Translations under genes and position numbers: made by a program
Notes under the pieces: generated by a model
Seen by the model: only the letters and a program-made list of their open reading frames with translations
The model's database searches: none
Told to the model about the DNA's origin: nothing
DNA from: CAYZJR01 sp964503045
Lineage (GTDB): Bacteria; Cyanobacteriota; Vampirovibrionia; Obscuribacterales; Obscuribacteraceae
NCBI GenBank assembly: GCA_964503045.1
Contig: CAZCZI010000034.1
Coordinates: 1-64,000 of the forward strand
Direction of reading: 5' to 3'
DNA length: 64,000 nucleotides
In this document: piece by piece, positions 42,954 through 52,322 of the stretch
Position numbering within the stretch: position 1 is the first letter of the stretch
Layout: each line of letters starts with the position of its first letter

Positions 42954-43303
42954 CCCATTTCTCCTGATAGATTGCGATGGTTCTGGCGGTGACCGATCTC
43001 TTAAACGCCTACAGAATCAGTCGATGCAAACGCAAACCCTCCGGCTTGCATGCGCAAGGTAGTTGTCACTCAGATGCCGTGCCGGTTTTCAAAGAAGTTG
43101 GCGATGACGGTGGACGGCTTGCAGCGTAAACTTACCGGAATAATTCTTGGCGCTAGCGGTCAGACAGGGGCCAGGCCAATTCGCGCTAATCGTTGCGAAG
43201 GACATGTTTTTCGATTTTTAGGTTTGTGCAATCGCTTTAACCTGATTTCTATTGCAAGATGTGTAAGATCGAGTCTGTAGCGCTTATCGAAGGAGCACTG
43301 GCA
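42954..43303. other. 350-bp region without a supported gene
   Basis: Divergent spacer between the 61-residue membrane protein and the M20 gene. Open frames here lack ribosome sites and domains. No clear promoter was found. Confidence 0.35.
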
Positions 43304-44425
43304 ATGCCTGATACAATCGAGCGAGCGAAAGAGTTGCAGGCGGAAATAGTGGAGATGCGCCGTCACCTCCATGCCATTCCTGAAATTAGTTTCGAGGAGC
43401 GCCTTACCTCGAAGTTCGTTGCTGACCGTCTTGAACAACTTGGCTATCGCGTTCGGCGGAATGTCGGCAAGACCGGTGTTGTTGCTGACAAAGGAGCAGG
43501 TGTAACAATTGCCATTCGCGCGGAAATGGACGGACTGCCCCTATCCGAATTGAATCGAGTGGAGTATGCCTCCACGCACAAAGGAATCTCGCATGCCTGC
43601 GGGCACGACGTCAGTATGGCGTGCGTGTTGGGGGCCGCCAAATTGTTGGCGGCGGTTCCACCTAAAGGGTGCGTCCGCATCATCATGCAACCGGCGGCTG
43701 AGGAGGCTTGTGATGAGAAAGGAAAGACAGGCACAGCCCGCATGATCGACGAGGGTGCAATCGATGACGTCTCGGCGATTATCGCGTTGCACGTCGATTC
43801 GACGATGCCTGTAGGCACTGTCGCTGTGATCGCAGATCCACTTACGGCGGCACCAAATGAGTTTAGTATTTGCATCGAGTCGCCCGACGCGCAAAAGTTT
43901 GATGCCCTGCTTGCGGCCGTGAAAGTTGTTCAGTCATTGACATCATCAGATGTAGTGGTCACTTCCTTTCAAAGCGCCAGTTCTGAGTCGGACAGCCCGC
44001 CGGCTTCAGCACACGTGCAAGGTGTGCTTCGCAATTTCAGCAAGGATATGAGAAAGTCGCAAACCGAAGAACTACACCGAATATGTGCCTTTATCAATGC
44101 ACAGGGTGGTAGTTACAAAATCGAGTTTGCTCATGGATCTGCTCATCCGCCCAGGCATCAAGAAGTGGTGGAGGCTATGCATCAAGCGGCAACAGCGCTG
44201 ATTGGAGCTGAGAAGGTGAAACTGGTCAGCCGCAAGACGTGGACGGAAGACTTTTCTGGGTTCACCAAGCATCTTCCTGGTAGCTTGCTTCTTCTTGGCG
44301 GTGGGATTGCCTACGATCGCCGCACTCACCATAGCTCTACTTTCGACGTTGACGAGTCAAGCTTTTATGTCGGTTCGGCGATTCTTGCCGAGACCGTGGA
44401 GAAGCTTGTTATGGTATTCGCCTAG
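43304..44425 (+). CDS. M20-family (M20D-type) amidohydrolase/peptidase
   Basis: 373 residues. Marks of the IAA-amino-acid hydrolase/hippurate hydrolase group: RRHLHAIPEISFEE, IRAEMDGLPL, HACGHDVSMA (metal ligands), MQPAAEEACDEKGKTGTARM with the catalytic Glu, and HHSSTFDVDE near the end. The inner dimerisation domain begins about residue 170. Such enzymes hydrolyse N-acyl amino acids or small amide conjugates in the cytosol. The start at 43304 follows AAGGAG at eight bases; an upstream in-frame ATG at 43259 lacks a site. It is convergent with the next gene, whose stop is seven bases away. Confidence 0.92.
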   Translation: MPDTIERAKELQAEIVEMRRHLHAIPEISFEERLTSKFVADRLEQLGYRVRRNVGKTGVVADKGAGVTIAIRAEMDGLPLSELNRVEYASTHKGISHACGHDVSMACVLGAAKLLAAVPPKGCVRIIMQPAAEEACDEKGKTGTARMIDEGAIDDVSAIIALHVDSTMPVGTVAVIADPLTAAPNEFSICIESPDAQKFDALLAAVKVVQSLTSSDVVVTSFQSASSESDSPPASAHVQGVLRNFSKDMRKSQTEELHRICAFINAQGGSYKIEFAHGSAHPPRHQEVVEAMHQAATALIGAEKVKLVSRKTWTEDFSGFTKHLPGSLLLLGGGIAYDRRTHHSSTFDVDESSFYVGSAILAETVEKLVMVFA

Positions 44426-44431
44426 GGACAA

Positions 44432-45352
44432 CTATGGCGGCTGCGCTTGTGTCGGCTTGATACCATATATGATATCGCGCGCGGATTGCATGTGTCCGGC
44501 GATTCTGGTAAGCACCCGTGGGTCGGTCAGATCTTGGTCGCCGAGCCGTTTTAGGGTGACTGATAGGTGGTCCAGTGTTCGAGCATCTCGGTTGCCGTGA
44601 AGCAGAACGTTCAGTGCAACCTTCTCGTTTACATTGGTTCCACCGGCGGCCACAGTAGCAATCTCTTGATTCCAGTACTGTCTGTATGTAACCAGATTGT
44701 TCAACGACTCTTGCAACGATTGTCGCGCTCGGCTCACTTTCTCCAGGCTAAACTTGCCCTGCGCGTTGAGGGCGACATTGTTGTAGTGTTCTGCCATCAA
44801 GAGTTTGTTGTAGTAATCCTGGCTAATCCCCTTTCCGTTCATTTGCGGAACAAGAGCATGGGGCAGGTCGCGCAAACTTACACCGAATACTTTGTGACCG
44901 ACTTTGCTTCCAGCCGCACCCGCTAAAGACATAATCGCTGTGTCAAAGGCGAACTGTCCGAGGTGCTCTTGCATTGTCTCGACATTTTTATCCCAATTTT
45001 GGCTTGTTTTCCAGTTGTCTTGCAGGGCGGCTGCCACTTCACGCCCGTGAGCAGCAACGTCGTTTGCAAAAGCAATGCACGAGGCCGTGCCGATTGTCTT
45101 GGCTGTAATCGGCAACAAACCCCTGCCTCTCGATAGGTAAGCAAATCCAATTCCTAAGCCGATTCCCACCGCTGCCTTCGCGGATGTTTCTACAGGATGG
45201 TCGACAAATGCGCTTTTAGCTGCTGTTTTTGCGCCTGCGAATCCCTCGCCAATCAGAGCGGCTTCTCGCTGTGCTTTTTCTATCCATGACTCATGCAATG
45301 CCGAGGTATCGGCATTGGACTTCGCCCGCTCAATTGCGGCGAATCGCTCCAT
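44432..45352 (-). CDS. Hypothetical protein with hydrophobic central region, 306 aa
   Basis: I do not recognise a family. The N-terminal ~60 residues are helical and charged. Two Gly/Ala-rich hydrophobic stretches (AKAAVGIGLGIGFAYLSRG and ITAKTIGTASCIAFANDVAA) could insert into a membrane as in glycine-zipper or pore-like helices. A third is FDTAIMSLAGAAGSKVGHKV. The C-terminal half is polar and helical. It is convergent with the M20 gene. Confidence 0.6.
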   Translation of the reverse strand: MERFAAIERAKSNADTSALHESWIEKAQREAALIGEGFAGAKTAAKSAFVDHPVETSAKAAVGIGLGIGFAYLSRGRGLLPITAKTIGTASCIAFANDVAAHGREVAAALQDNWKTSQNWDKNVETMQEHLGQFAFDTAIMSLAGAAGSKVGHKVFGVSLRDLPHALVPQMNGKGISQDYYNKLLMAEHYNNVALNAQGKFSLEKVSRARQSLQESLNNLVTYRQYWNQEIATVAAGGTNVNEKVALNVLLHGNRDARTLDHLSVTLKRLGDQDLTDPRVLTRIAGHMQSARDIIYGIKPTQAQPP

Positions 45353-45578
45353 AAGGCAATCTCCGGGGCTGACTTTGCCTCTTTCATTAGAGATCTATTT
45401 CAATTCGGCTGCACTGGGGAAAATACGAAAGTCCAGTCCTGTAATGTCGCGCGCGATCCTCACCGGGTTTGCTGGAGATACTAAAATCAATAGTAAGAAT
45501 GATCGAAAAACAAGAAACGACAGAGACCGGCTTGTTGAGCCGACCCCCATCGTTCTTGCCTGGGTGCCCGTCTGACGG

Positions 45579-46067
45579 TTAGACCAACACGATACCGGCG
45601 AGCCCTTCGAAGGACTTCCAGCAGGTGGTGATGTCGCCATCAGTATTGCAGGCTGTTTTCACAACCTCCACGGGAAGTCCTGTGCGTTCGACAAGACCTT
45701 TGGCGGTCTCGACGACGCATGCGTCGATGTTGACACCCACGAGCCGGTACTTGATGTTCGCGGTCGGGAAGCCTTCTCGCTCGCACCGAAGAACGATCTG
45801 CTTTGAGCCGTCGCACCAGCGCTTTCCTTGAACCAGAAAGCGCTCGTAGCCGGTAAGCAGATTCATGAGGCACTCATGCGTTGGAGGAAACGGGCAGGCG
45901 TCAAAGACGCTTTCGTAGGGAATCTCCAACAGCACGATGTGCATGCCAAGTCGGCGCGCGGTTTCGATTTCGCGCGCGACTGCTGCCAACGTCGCCGGGT
46001 CGCAGCTCGCCTTGAAGTTGGGCTGCATGTCGACGACGATGAGCATGTAGGTTTCGATGTCCTGCAT
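45579..46067 (-). CDS. Isochorismatase-like cysteine hydrolase
   Basis: 162 residues from the Met of MQDIETYMLIVVDMQPNF. Family residues: Asp in IVVDMQPNF, Lys of QGKRWCDGS (roughly), and the nucleophile Cys117 in GVNIDACVVETAKGL. The family includes isochorismatases, nicotinamidases and N-carbamoyl hydrolases; the substrate here is not clear. No strong ribosome site precedes the Met, and 24 codons upstream are open but cross a hairpin. Codon use is G+C-rich at third positions, like the PLD-like gene upstream. Two copies of CCACCAAAAGTG (46074-46105) lie just before the start. Confidence 0.8.
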   Translation of the reverse strand: MQDIETYMLIVVDMQPNFKASCDPATLAAVAREIETARRLGMHIVLLEIPYESVFDACPFPPTHECLMNLLTGYERFLVQGKRWCDGSKQIVLRCEREGFPTANIKYRLVGVNIDACVVETAKGLVERTGLPVEVVKTACNTDGDITTCWKSFEGLAGIVLV

Positions 46068-46120
46068 GACCGTCACTTTTGGTGGCACCACTTTTGGTGG
46101 CGCTGTGAAACAAGATGGCC

Positions 46121-46154
46121 CGCAGGGCGCCGGCACCACTGCCGGTGCCCTGCG
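46121..46154 (-). terminator. Very stable hairpin between PLD-like and cysteine hydrolase genes
   Basis: CGCAGGGCGCCGGCA pairs with TGCCGGTGCCCTGCG (one G-U pair) around a four-base loop. On the minus strand a TTGTTT follows after a few bases. It terminates the PLD-like transcript. Confidence 0.8.
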
Positions 46155-46186
46155 GCGTTAATAGAAACAAGCGCTCTTGCCGCCGC

Positions 46187-48130
46187 TTACGCGGTCGGCA
46201 GAAGCCGCGAACCCTCGACGATGTCCAGGTACTGGCCACGGATCTTGCCCCACTGGTACTTGCGCTGCCAGTCAGGCGTGTCCGACAACTCACCCTTGAA
46301 CGTGCTCTGGCCGGTGGAGACCAGATAACGCCACTGGAAGTGGTTGTAGACGTCCATGATGTGCACCCAGTACGCGAGCGTGAGCGCGCGGTTGCCCTGG
46401 ATGGCCAGCATCGTTTCGTCGTTGAGGCAGCCGGCCTTCAGGCCCAGGTTGTCGCTGGCGGCGCCGAGCACCCACGGATCATCACCGAAGGGATCGACGA
46501 CGATCACCTTCGAGTGCGTGATGGCGTGAGCATCCGGGAGCTTGAGCAACTCCTTGTGCCATTCCTGCCAGCCCTGCTCCAGCGCAGAGGCCGCGATGAT
46601 CGTCGGGAACTTCTTGCGGGGCTGGAAAACCGCCACCGGCTGCGGAACCGCGATGAGCGGAGCCGCAGAATCGGAAGCGCTGTCCGTCGACCGGGCCGCC
46701 ACTTCCGCAGGGACAACGAGACCGGATTCGGTCAACGTTGTCATGCCTGCCGGAACGGCCGCCTGGACCTGCGGAGAGATGCCCGCTTTGGTACCCGACT
46801 TCTTCGTGCCCGTTCCCTTCTTCCGGGGCGGACGGGGCAGCGCTTGCGTGCTGCTGACCGTACCGAGGATGGGCATGCCCGGATGCTTGTACTGCAGCCA
46901 GGTGACCACATCCAGGAAGCTGGGAGCGCCGGGGTAGAACGCGACGAAGTAGATCCCCTGCTTGGCGCGCAGGAGGATTTCCTTCACACGCTTGGTGGAA
47001 ACGGCGTAGTTCAGCAGGTCGAAGGACTTGCCACCTTCTTCCAGCTTCGGCTTCTCTCGCTTCTCCGAGGAGGGCGAGAAGATGGCCTGAACCTTGGTGC
47101 CGTCGCCCAAATCCACGGGCTTCATCACGTTGCGATTGGCAGTCCGCAACGCATCACCCTGAATCGGGTCTTCCGAGCTGTCGGCCTTGATCCGGTCGTA
47201 GTACGCCAGACCTTCGTCCGCCAGCGCCGGCGAGTCGATGTACAGGGCGTGATTCGCCTGTGTGCAGAAACCGGTCGGTGTCGGGTTGACGCTCTGCAAG
47301 AGCCACTTCTTGCCCTTGCGCGGGCCCTTCTTCTTGCCGTCGCCGGTGGCAAGAATCGCCGACTTGTTGTGAGCGATCATGTTGTCGCCCACCATGCGGT
47401 CGGTCACGTCGGCGCCGTCTTCGTGAAGCGCCTTGCGCGTCGCCTTGTTGGTGATGTCGTCCTTGCCCGTGTTGCCCAGCACCATGCTCCAGACGTCTTC
47501 GTTGGCGCGGAGGTACTCGACGAACGCAGGAGCCGACAGCTCGTAATAGAGCGCGAACACGTGACCAGCGATCTGCTTCGCCTCTTCGTACGGCAAGCGC
47601 ACGAACTGGGGAAGACTGGAGCCGAGCCACTTGTAGATGGGATGCTCCGGATCGTTGATCGCCTTGACCAGCGCTTCGGGGTCGGGAGACCCGTCAGCCA
47701 GCTTCGGCAGAAGATCGGCAAGCTTCTGCGTGGACACCAAGTGACCACGGTTGAAGCAGGCCTTGACGTAGGGACCGTAGTCGACGCCCAGTTTCGCGGT
47801 GTTGGTTTTGACGCCTTCGCCACGCTTCAGGTTGCCGGGGGTGCCCAGCATCGGGTAGATCGTCCAGTAGTAGGAGCGACCTTCCTCGGCGCCCGGGTCG
47901 GACCACTTGCAGCCCTGAATCGGGTGCTCGTCGGTCGTGGTGCCCGTGGATTCGGTTTCGCCCTTGAACTTGATGTGGCGAGAACCGAGAACCGTGGTAA
48001 CGCCTGTCTCGACGTCCGTCCGTTCGATGGAGAAGCCGAGACAGTTCTCGATGATGCCATCCCATACCCACGCGAGCATGGCAGTGGCATTGTTGCTCAA
48101 GGCAACAGCTCTGAGGTTGTACGTAGACAT
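46187..48130 (-). CDS. Phospholipase-D-superfamily-like protein with beta N-terminal domain
   Basis: 647 residues from the ATG at 48130, preceded by AAAGGAAAA. The N-terminal ~110 residues look like a fibronectin-type beta domain (GFSIERTDVETGVTTVLGSR; GRSYYWTIYPMLG). Two HxK motifs follow in the order of the PLD fold: HNKSAILATGDG (His254, Lys256), and HSKVIVVDPFGDD (His539, Lys541, Asp546) followed by GAASDNLG, a full second HKD site. The first site lacks the usual Asp. A Thr/Lys/Pro/Ala-rich insert (~430-505) separates the halves. The family cuts or transfers phosphodiester bonds (lipids or DNA). There is no signal peptide. High third-position G+C (41 of 60 bases in 46441-46500). Confidence 0.75.
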   Translation of the reverse strand: MSTYNLRAVALSNNATAMLAWVWDGIIENCLGFSIERTDVETGVTTVLGSRHIKFKGETESTGTTTDEHPIQGCKWSDPGAEEGRSYYWTIYPMLGTPGNLKRGEGVKTNTAKLGVDYGPYVKACFNRGHLVSTQKLADLLPKLADGSPDPEALVKAINDPEHPIYKWLGSSLPQFVRLPYEEAKQIAGHVFALYYELSAPAFVEYLRANEDVWSMVLGNTGKDDITNKATRKALHEDGADVTDRMVGDNMIAHNKSAILATGDGKKKGPRKGKKWLLQSVNPTPTGFCTQANHALYIDSPALADEGLAYYDRIKADSSEDPIQGDALRTANRNVMKPVDLGDGTKVQAIFSPSSEKREKPKLEEGGKSFDLLNYAVSTKRVKEILLRAKQGIYFVAFYPGAPSFLDVVTWLQYKHPGMPILGTVSSTQALPRPPRKKGTGTKKSGTKAGISPQVQAAVPAGMTTLTESGLVVPAEVAARSTDSASDSAAPLIAVPQPVAVFQPRKKFPTIIAASALEQGWQEWHKELLKLPDAHAITHSKVIVVDPFGDDPWVLGAASDNLGLKAGCLNDETMLAIQGNRALTLAYWVHIMDVYNHFQWRYLVSTGQSTFKGELSDTPDWQRKYQWGKIRGQYLDIVEGSRLLPTA

Positions 48131-48652
48131 AGATTTTCCTTTCGGAAGTTTTGCCTGTGGCAAAATCGCCCAGACAGTGATCACGGGCTTGCGGCCTTGC
48201 ACGCGCGCAAATCTGAGTGAAGGAGGAGATATCTGCCTCCAACGCTCAAATTCGAATTCGTGCAAAATCCCTACAGCCCGTGAGCTGTTAGGAGAGAGCC
48301 TTTAAACAAAAGAAACGTGCTTGTTTGGGTCGCTTGTGTTACTCGGGGAACGAAAAGTGAAGATACCTCCTGGTATCAAAATCAGATTTCAAAACCAAAC
48401 GAAAATGACTTGTTTAATGGAAATAAGCTCAGTTGCCTTGGGATAAACCGCATGACTACTTGTTCGGAGTAATTAGCGAAGCTCCGCGCGTATATTTCCT
48501 TCTTCACTAGCGTAGCTGTGATCTCGTCTCATTTTTGGTTGAGATATTGGTGTTTGATTTTTCCGGGAAAATCAAACAGAGCTCTTCAACCTCCAGAAAT
48601 AGGCTATTGCTCAGAAGCTTGGAGGAACATTCTGAGATGGTATAAACGGGTC
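48131..48652. other. 522-bp spacer between PLD-like and TPR lipoprotein genes
   Basis: Divergent region, expected to hold promoters for both genes. The TPR reading frame is open back to 48518 without a start that has a good ribosome site. Nothing else is recognised. Confidence 0.35.
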
Positions 48653-50737
48653 ATGCCTTGTAGTCGACCCACACATTTTGGTCAGCAGTCCAAGAAAAAG
48701 ACCGAGCCTTCAAGAACCAGGGCGGTTGCGATGGCAATGGTTCTTTTGCTTTCTTGCTGCGCGCCGCTTTCAGGCTGTTCCACCACAAACACACGGACCG
48801 CACAAGTAGGTGCTCTATCAACCACGCTTGAATCGGTCAAACAGGCGATTGACCAAGGACATCTTGAAGAAGCCCACGTAATACTCAAGCGCGTCGATTG
48901 CAAACAGCTTTCCGCCACGGAGTCCGAACAGCTGCTTGACTCCTGGTTGAGCTTGGCTTCGTCGTATCAAGAGATGGGTAAGTTTGCCGTTGCTGGACCG
49001 GTGTTAGAAACGGCGCTGCAAATGGCGAAGGACCTCAACAATGCAAAGAGACAAGCTGAAATATTGCTGCGTCTGAAAACACTTGCAAAACAAGAAAAAG
49101 AAGAGTCGTCGTTGTTGGAGTCCGAGATCACTTCAAGTGAGAAAGAGCGTCATGCAGCAGGCAGAGCATTCAGAAGCAGAGCGCAGAAGCTCCAAGTGAA
49201 GTATTTGCACACCTCGAATTTCAAGGAGGCGGCAGAGGCTATTGAGCCATATCTTGAGGAAGCAAAAAATTTGCGCAAAAGAAGCATTAATGAAATGCAG
49301 CTCGTGATGCAGATTTTAGAAGAACTCTACACGAGGTTCAAGAAATACGATCGCTGTGTCGCCATGTACGAAGAACATTTGAAATCGCTTCCTGCTTCCC
49401 AGCTCGAAGGGCTTGATTCCGGCGACTTCAAGAGCATTGAAAACGCCCGCGACCTAATTGAAGATCACGCTGGAATTGCCAGAATGCGCATCTATCAAAA
49501 ACGCTTCCAAGACGCATACGACCACGCCAGGCAGGCTTATGAGTTGTCCAAACAGATTTACGGACCTGGCACCGTTCAATTTGCACTCCGCTGTCACGAT
49601 CTGGGAAACGTCGTCACCAATTTAGGTCGCCCTGATGAGGCAATCGACCTCTTCAAAGAAGAAGTCGACTCGTATGCCAGGAAGAAAGAAAGAGAGAACA
49701 CGGTTAGGGCGCTGTGTGCTTTGGGGCGTGCGTATCAATCGTCCATGAGATATCGCGAGGCAAAATCCACCATGCTGAGAGTTCTCGCCATGATGCGACG
49801 AGAACAAGCTCCTGATGTTTATGCAAGAACACAAAGCCTTCTTAGTATCGACCTTTTGAAACTCAACGAAATTCGAAGAGCCGAGCAGTTGAATCGGGAA
49901 GTGCTTGAGGCGCTCAAACAGCCTGACTTGCACGCTGAACTGATACAGCATTTGACTGAGTGGCAGCAGGCGTGTCTCTTTGTTCCTGAGAAACTGCCGG
50001 AGGTGTTTTCAACTGGAAAGCGGTTGGTGAGCGAGTCTAGCCGAGACGGAAAGTCTGAAACTGTTTTGAATCGCATTCGCAATTCTCAATATTATTGTGC
50101 AAAAGCGCAATTGCACTCTTCTAGAATCGACAATGCTATAGCTGAGCTGAACGCGCTTCTAAAGGGTTGTCCAGCAACAGAGCCCTACCATCGTCGGCTT
50201 TTTTACAACGATCTCGCGATTTGCTATCGCTTCAAGGGCGATCTCAAAAAGAGTGAGTTTTACTATCGCCAACCAGTCGAAGGCACACAGGAGCCGGCAA
50301 GTATAGCGTCCTGGCAAAACGCTCTTGGGTGGTGTCTGCTTGATCAAGGAAAAACTCGAGAAGCGAAAGTTCTGTTTGAATCCATGAAAATTCCTGAGTG
50401 TTCTTTGGTTGCAAGCACGATGTTGGTGATCTCGAAAAACGCGGCAATGGTGATTCTTTTGAAAGAACTGGGAGAAGAGAAAAGAGCCGAAGAAATTTTG
50501 AAAGGAACAATCAAGACCTTCGATGATTTCACCGCCAAATACGAAGGCGTGGATGCGACCGGGATTTCCTTGAAACTAAGTCAGGCTGCCGGAAAAGTTA
50601 ACGGCTACACGCAAGAGCAGAAGCGACTTGCAAAACTAGCGCGGGCTATGTGTGATCGCTACCTCGCTAAATCGCCTTGGCATGCGAAGGTTCTCGAGTA
50701 CACACAAACTCTCTCGAAGGAAGAAGCGGGGAAGTAG
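48653..50737 (+). CDS. TPR-repeat lipoprotein, ~694 aa
   Basis: The N-terminus is basic, then MAMVLLLSCCAPLSGCSTTN, a lipoprotein signal with lipobox LSGC, so the mature protein is anchored in a membrane facing outside the cytoplasm. The rest is almost all helical, with tetratricopeptide-like repeats (LSLASSYQEMGKFAVAGPVL; CHDLGNVVTNLGRPDEAIDL; ALGRAYQSSMRYREAKSTML). Repeats of this kinesin-light-chain style bind partner proteins. The start at 48653 is uncertain because the ribosome site is weak. It stands alone. Confidence 0.82.
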   Translation: MPCSRPTHFGQQSKKKTEPSRTRAVAMAMVLLLSCCAPLSGCSTTNTRTAQVGALSTTLESVKQAIDQGHLEEAHVILKRVDCKQLSATESEQLLDSWLSLASSYQEMGKFAVAGPVLETALQMAKDLNNAKRQAEILLRLKTLAKQEKEESSLLESEITSSEKERHAAGRAFRSRAQKLQVKYLHTSNFKEAAEAIEPYLEEAKNLRKRSINEMQLVMQILEELYTRFKKYDRCVAMYEEHLKSLPASQLEGLDSGDFKSIENARDLIEDHAGIARMRIYQKRFQDAYDHARQAYELSKQIYGPGTVQFALRCHDLGNVVTNLGRPDEAIDLFKEEVDSYARKKERENTVRALCALGRAYQSSMRYREAKSTMLRVLAMMRREQAPDVYARTQSLLSIDLLKLNEIRRAEQLNREVLEALKQPDLHAELIQHLTEWQQACLFVPEKLPEVFSTGKRLVSESSRDGKSETVLNRIRNSQYYCAKAQLHSSRIDNAIAELNALLKGCPATEPYHRRLFYNDLAICYRFKGDLKKSEFYYRQPVEGTQEPASIASWQNALGWCLLDQGKTREAKVLFESMKIPECSLVASTMLVISKNAAMVILLKELGEEKRAEEILKGTIKTFDDFTAKYEGVDATGISLKLSQAAGKVNGYTQEQKRLAKLARAMCDRYLAKSPWHAKVLEYTQTLSKEEAGK

Positions 50738-51192
50738 CCTCGCAAAAAATCAGACACCATTGATTGGTCGAAAAACGCCTTATTGGCCTGCTTGCGCTAA
50801 GTTTGAACTTCACTTGGCAATTTCAAATGTTGTCTCGAGTCGGCACGGTGGAATGTCATGCGTTGAGAGGCTTGGAAGCTCTTTGCTAGATTCAGTCGTT
50901 ATATTTCGTAACTCTCTTTTCCTTTGAATTTTCTGGCTAACCAAAAAACCCCAGAAACTCACCTACCTTCCCGGATGCTTTGCAAAACTGCCTCTAAAGG
51001 TGGTTAGGGCAAAGCTGAGGAGCTGCTTGCTGTAACGACTTGTCTGGTTTGCAAGTCGTCTGACTAATTCGCGCTCTCTGAGATCGGCTTCCGAACGCCA
51101 TTGGAACCACTTCCAACTGCGTTCCAACGAACTACCATTCGGCGGCCTATTTCAGCGCGTGCGGAGTAACCGTCCGCAATCGAGAAGACGCC
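50738..51192. other. 455-bp region without a supported gene
   Basis: A hairpin ACGACTTG/CAAGTCGT lies about 51035-51062. Otherwise nothing is recognised. It separates two rightward genes and should hold the hydrolase promoter. Confidence 0.35.
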
Positions 51193-52050
51193 ATGAAATC
51201 AAGGCGCAAAGGCAGACTGATTGTCTGCGTGTCCTTGCTCGTGATTCTGCTTTCTGCTTGGGTCGGGCTCTCCCCTCGGGTTTCACCCGGTCTCTACGAG
51301 TCCGAGCTGTTTCACCCTGATCGTGGGCACGGCTCTATGAGCGAGCTTCGCTCGTTCGATCAGGTAGAGAACCACGAAGTGTTCTTTAATGCTGTAAGCG
51401 GTGAACGACTGCATGGTTGGATCTTTATTCAGCCTGGCAGCAAGAAGATCGTTTTGCTTCATCCCGGAAATGCAGGTGACATCGCAAAGCACCTTCCGAT
51501 CGTCAAGATGTTGCTTGACAGCGGTGTTTCGGTGTTCATTTACGAGCCTCGCGGCTTTGGAATGAGTGCCGGCAGCCCGTCAATCAAGAACATCTGCCAA
51601 GACGGTGAGTCTGCTTTCGATTACCTCGTGACCAACGGATATCGCAACGATCAGATTGTTCTTTACGGAGAGTCGCTCGGTGCTTCAGTTGCTGCCCACG
51701 TCTCTTCGGTGCGCCCCGCCGCTGGTATCATCCTGCAGAGCGGTTTCGCCTCGCTTGAACGCATTGGCAAGGAGAAAGTGCCTGCCCTGCGTGCGTATCC
51801 GACCTTCATGTTTCCCGTGCCGCGTCTGGATAATGCCCGCATCATGGAGGGCAAACATCAGCCGCTTCTGATTTTGCACGGCGAAAAGGATGATTTGATC
51901 AATATCTCACACTCCGAAGAGATTTTTGCTCGAGCATCGGGTCCGAAGAAATTCGTTCGTTTTCCTGACTCCGGCCACTCCGTGTTTAACGGAAAGGACC
52001 GACAACTCTTCGTTGAGACGGTGCGCGGCTTCATTACGTCCTTGCCCTAA
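51193..52050 (+). CDS. Alpha/beta hydrolase, membrane-anchored or secreted
   Basis: 285 residues. The N-terminus (RLIVCVSLLVILLSAWVGLS) is a signal anchor. The hydrolase core has the oxyanion HPGN, the nucleophile elbow GESLG with Ser161, HGEKDDLI with the catalytic Asp, and DSGHSVF with the catalytic His, so the triad is complete. It resembles the BEM46/YfhR group of esterase-like proteins; substrate unknown. A strong terminator follows, so it is a single-gene transcript. Confidence 0.9.
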   Translation: MKSRRKGRLIVCVSLLVILLSAWVGLSPRVSPGLYESELFHPDRGHGSMSELRSFDQVENHEVFFNAVSGERLHGWIFIQPGSKKIVLLHPGNAGDIAKHLPIVKMLLDSGVSVFIYEPRGFGMSAGSPSIKNICQDGESAFDYLVTNGYRNDQIVLYGESLGASVAAHVSSVRPAAGIILQSGFASLERIGKEKVPALRAYPTFMFPVPRLDNARIMEGKHQPLLILHGEKDDLINISHSEEIFARASGPKKFVRFPDSGHSVFNGKDRQLFVETVRGFITSLP

Positions 52051-52152
52051 CAACGCAACAAGAATGATTGGAACCATTTGATGGACTCAGTAAATTCTTG
52101 TGCTGCTAATAGACGAAGAGTGCGAGGGCCGACAAAGCCACCACCCCCCCCT

Positions 52153-52203
52153 GAGAAACGCCCATGGAAAGCCAAGCTTCCTGGGCGTTTCTCATTTTGT
52201 TTT
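52153..52203 (+). terminator. Intrinsic terminator of the alpha/beta hydrolase gene
   Basis: Perfect 11-base stem GAGAAACGCCC/GGGCGTTTCTC followed by ATTTTGTTTT. Confidence 0.9.
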
Positions 52204-52322
52204 AAACCTATTAAAACGTATGGTAGAACATACGGTCAGTCAATCCATGATCCATCAATCCATGCAAAATTGGAACGCACCACATACGGTGATGCGCATT
52301 AGGTGTCGCCTCTTATCGATGT

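Noticed and set aside
46115..48220. A ~700-codon open frame on the + strand opposite the PLD-like gene
   Set aside because: It mirrors the codon bias of a G+C-rich gene on the other strand. It has no domain and is Arg/Val/Leu-repetitive, while the minus-strand frame has HxK motifs and a ribosome site.
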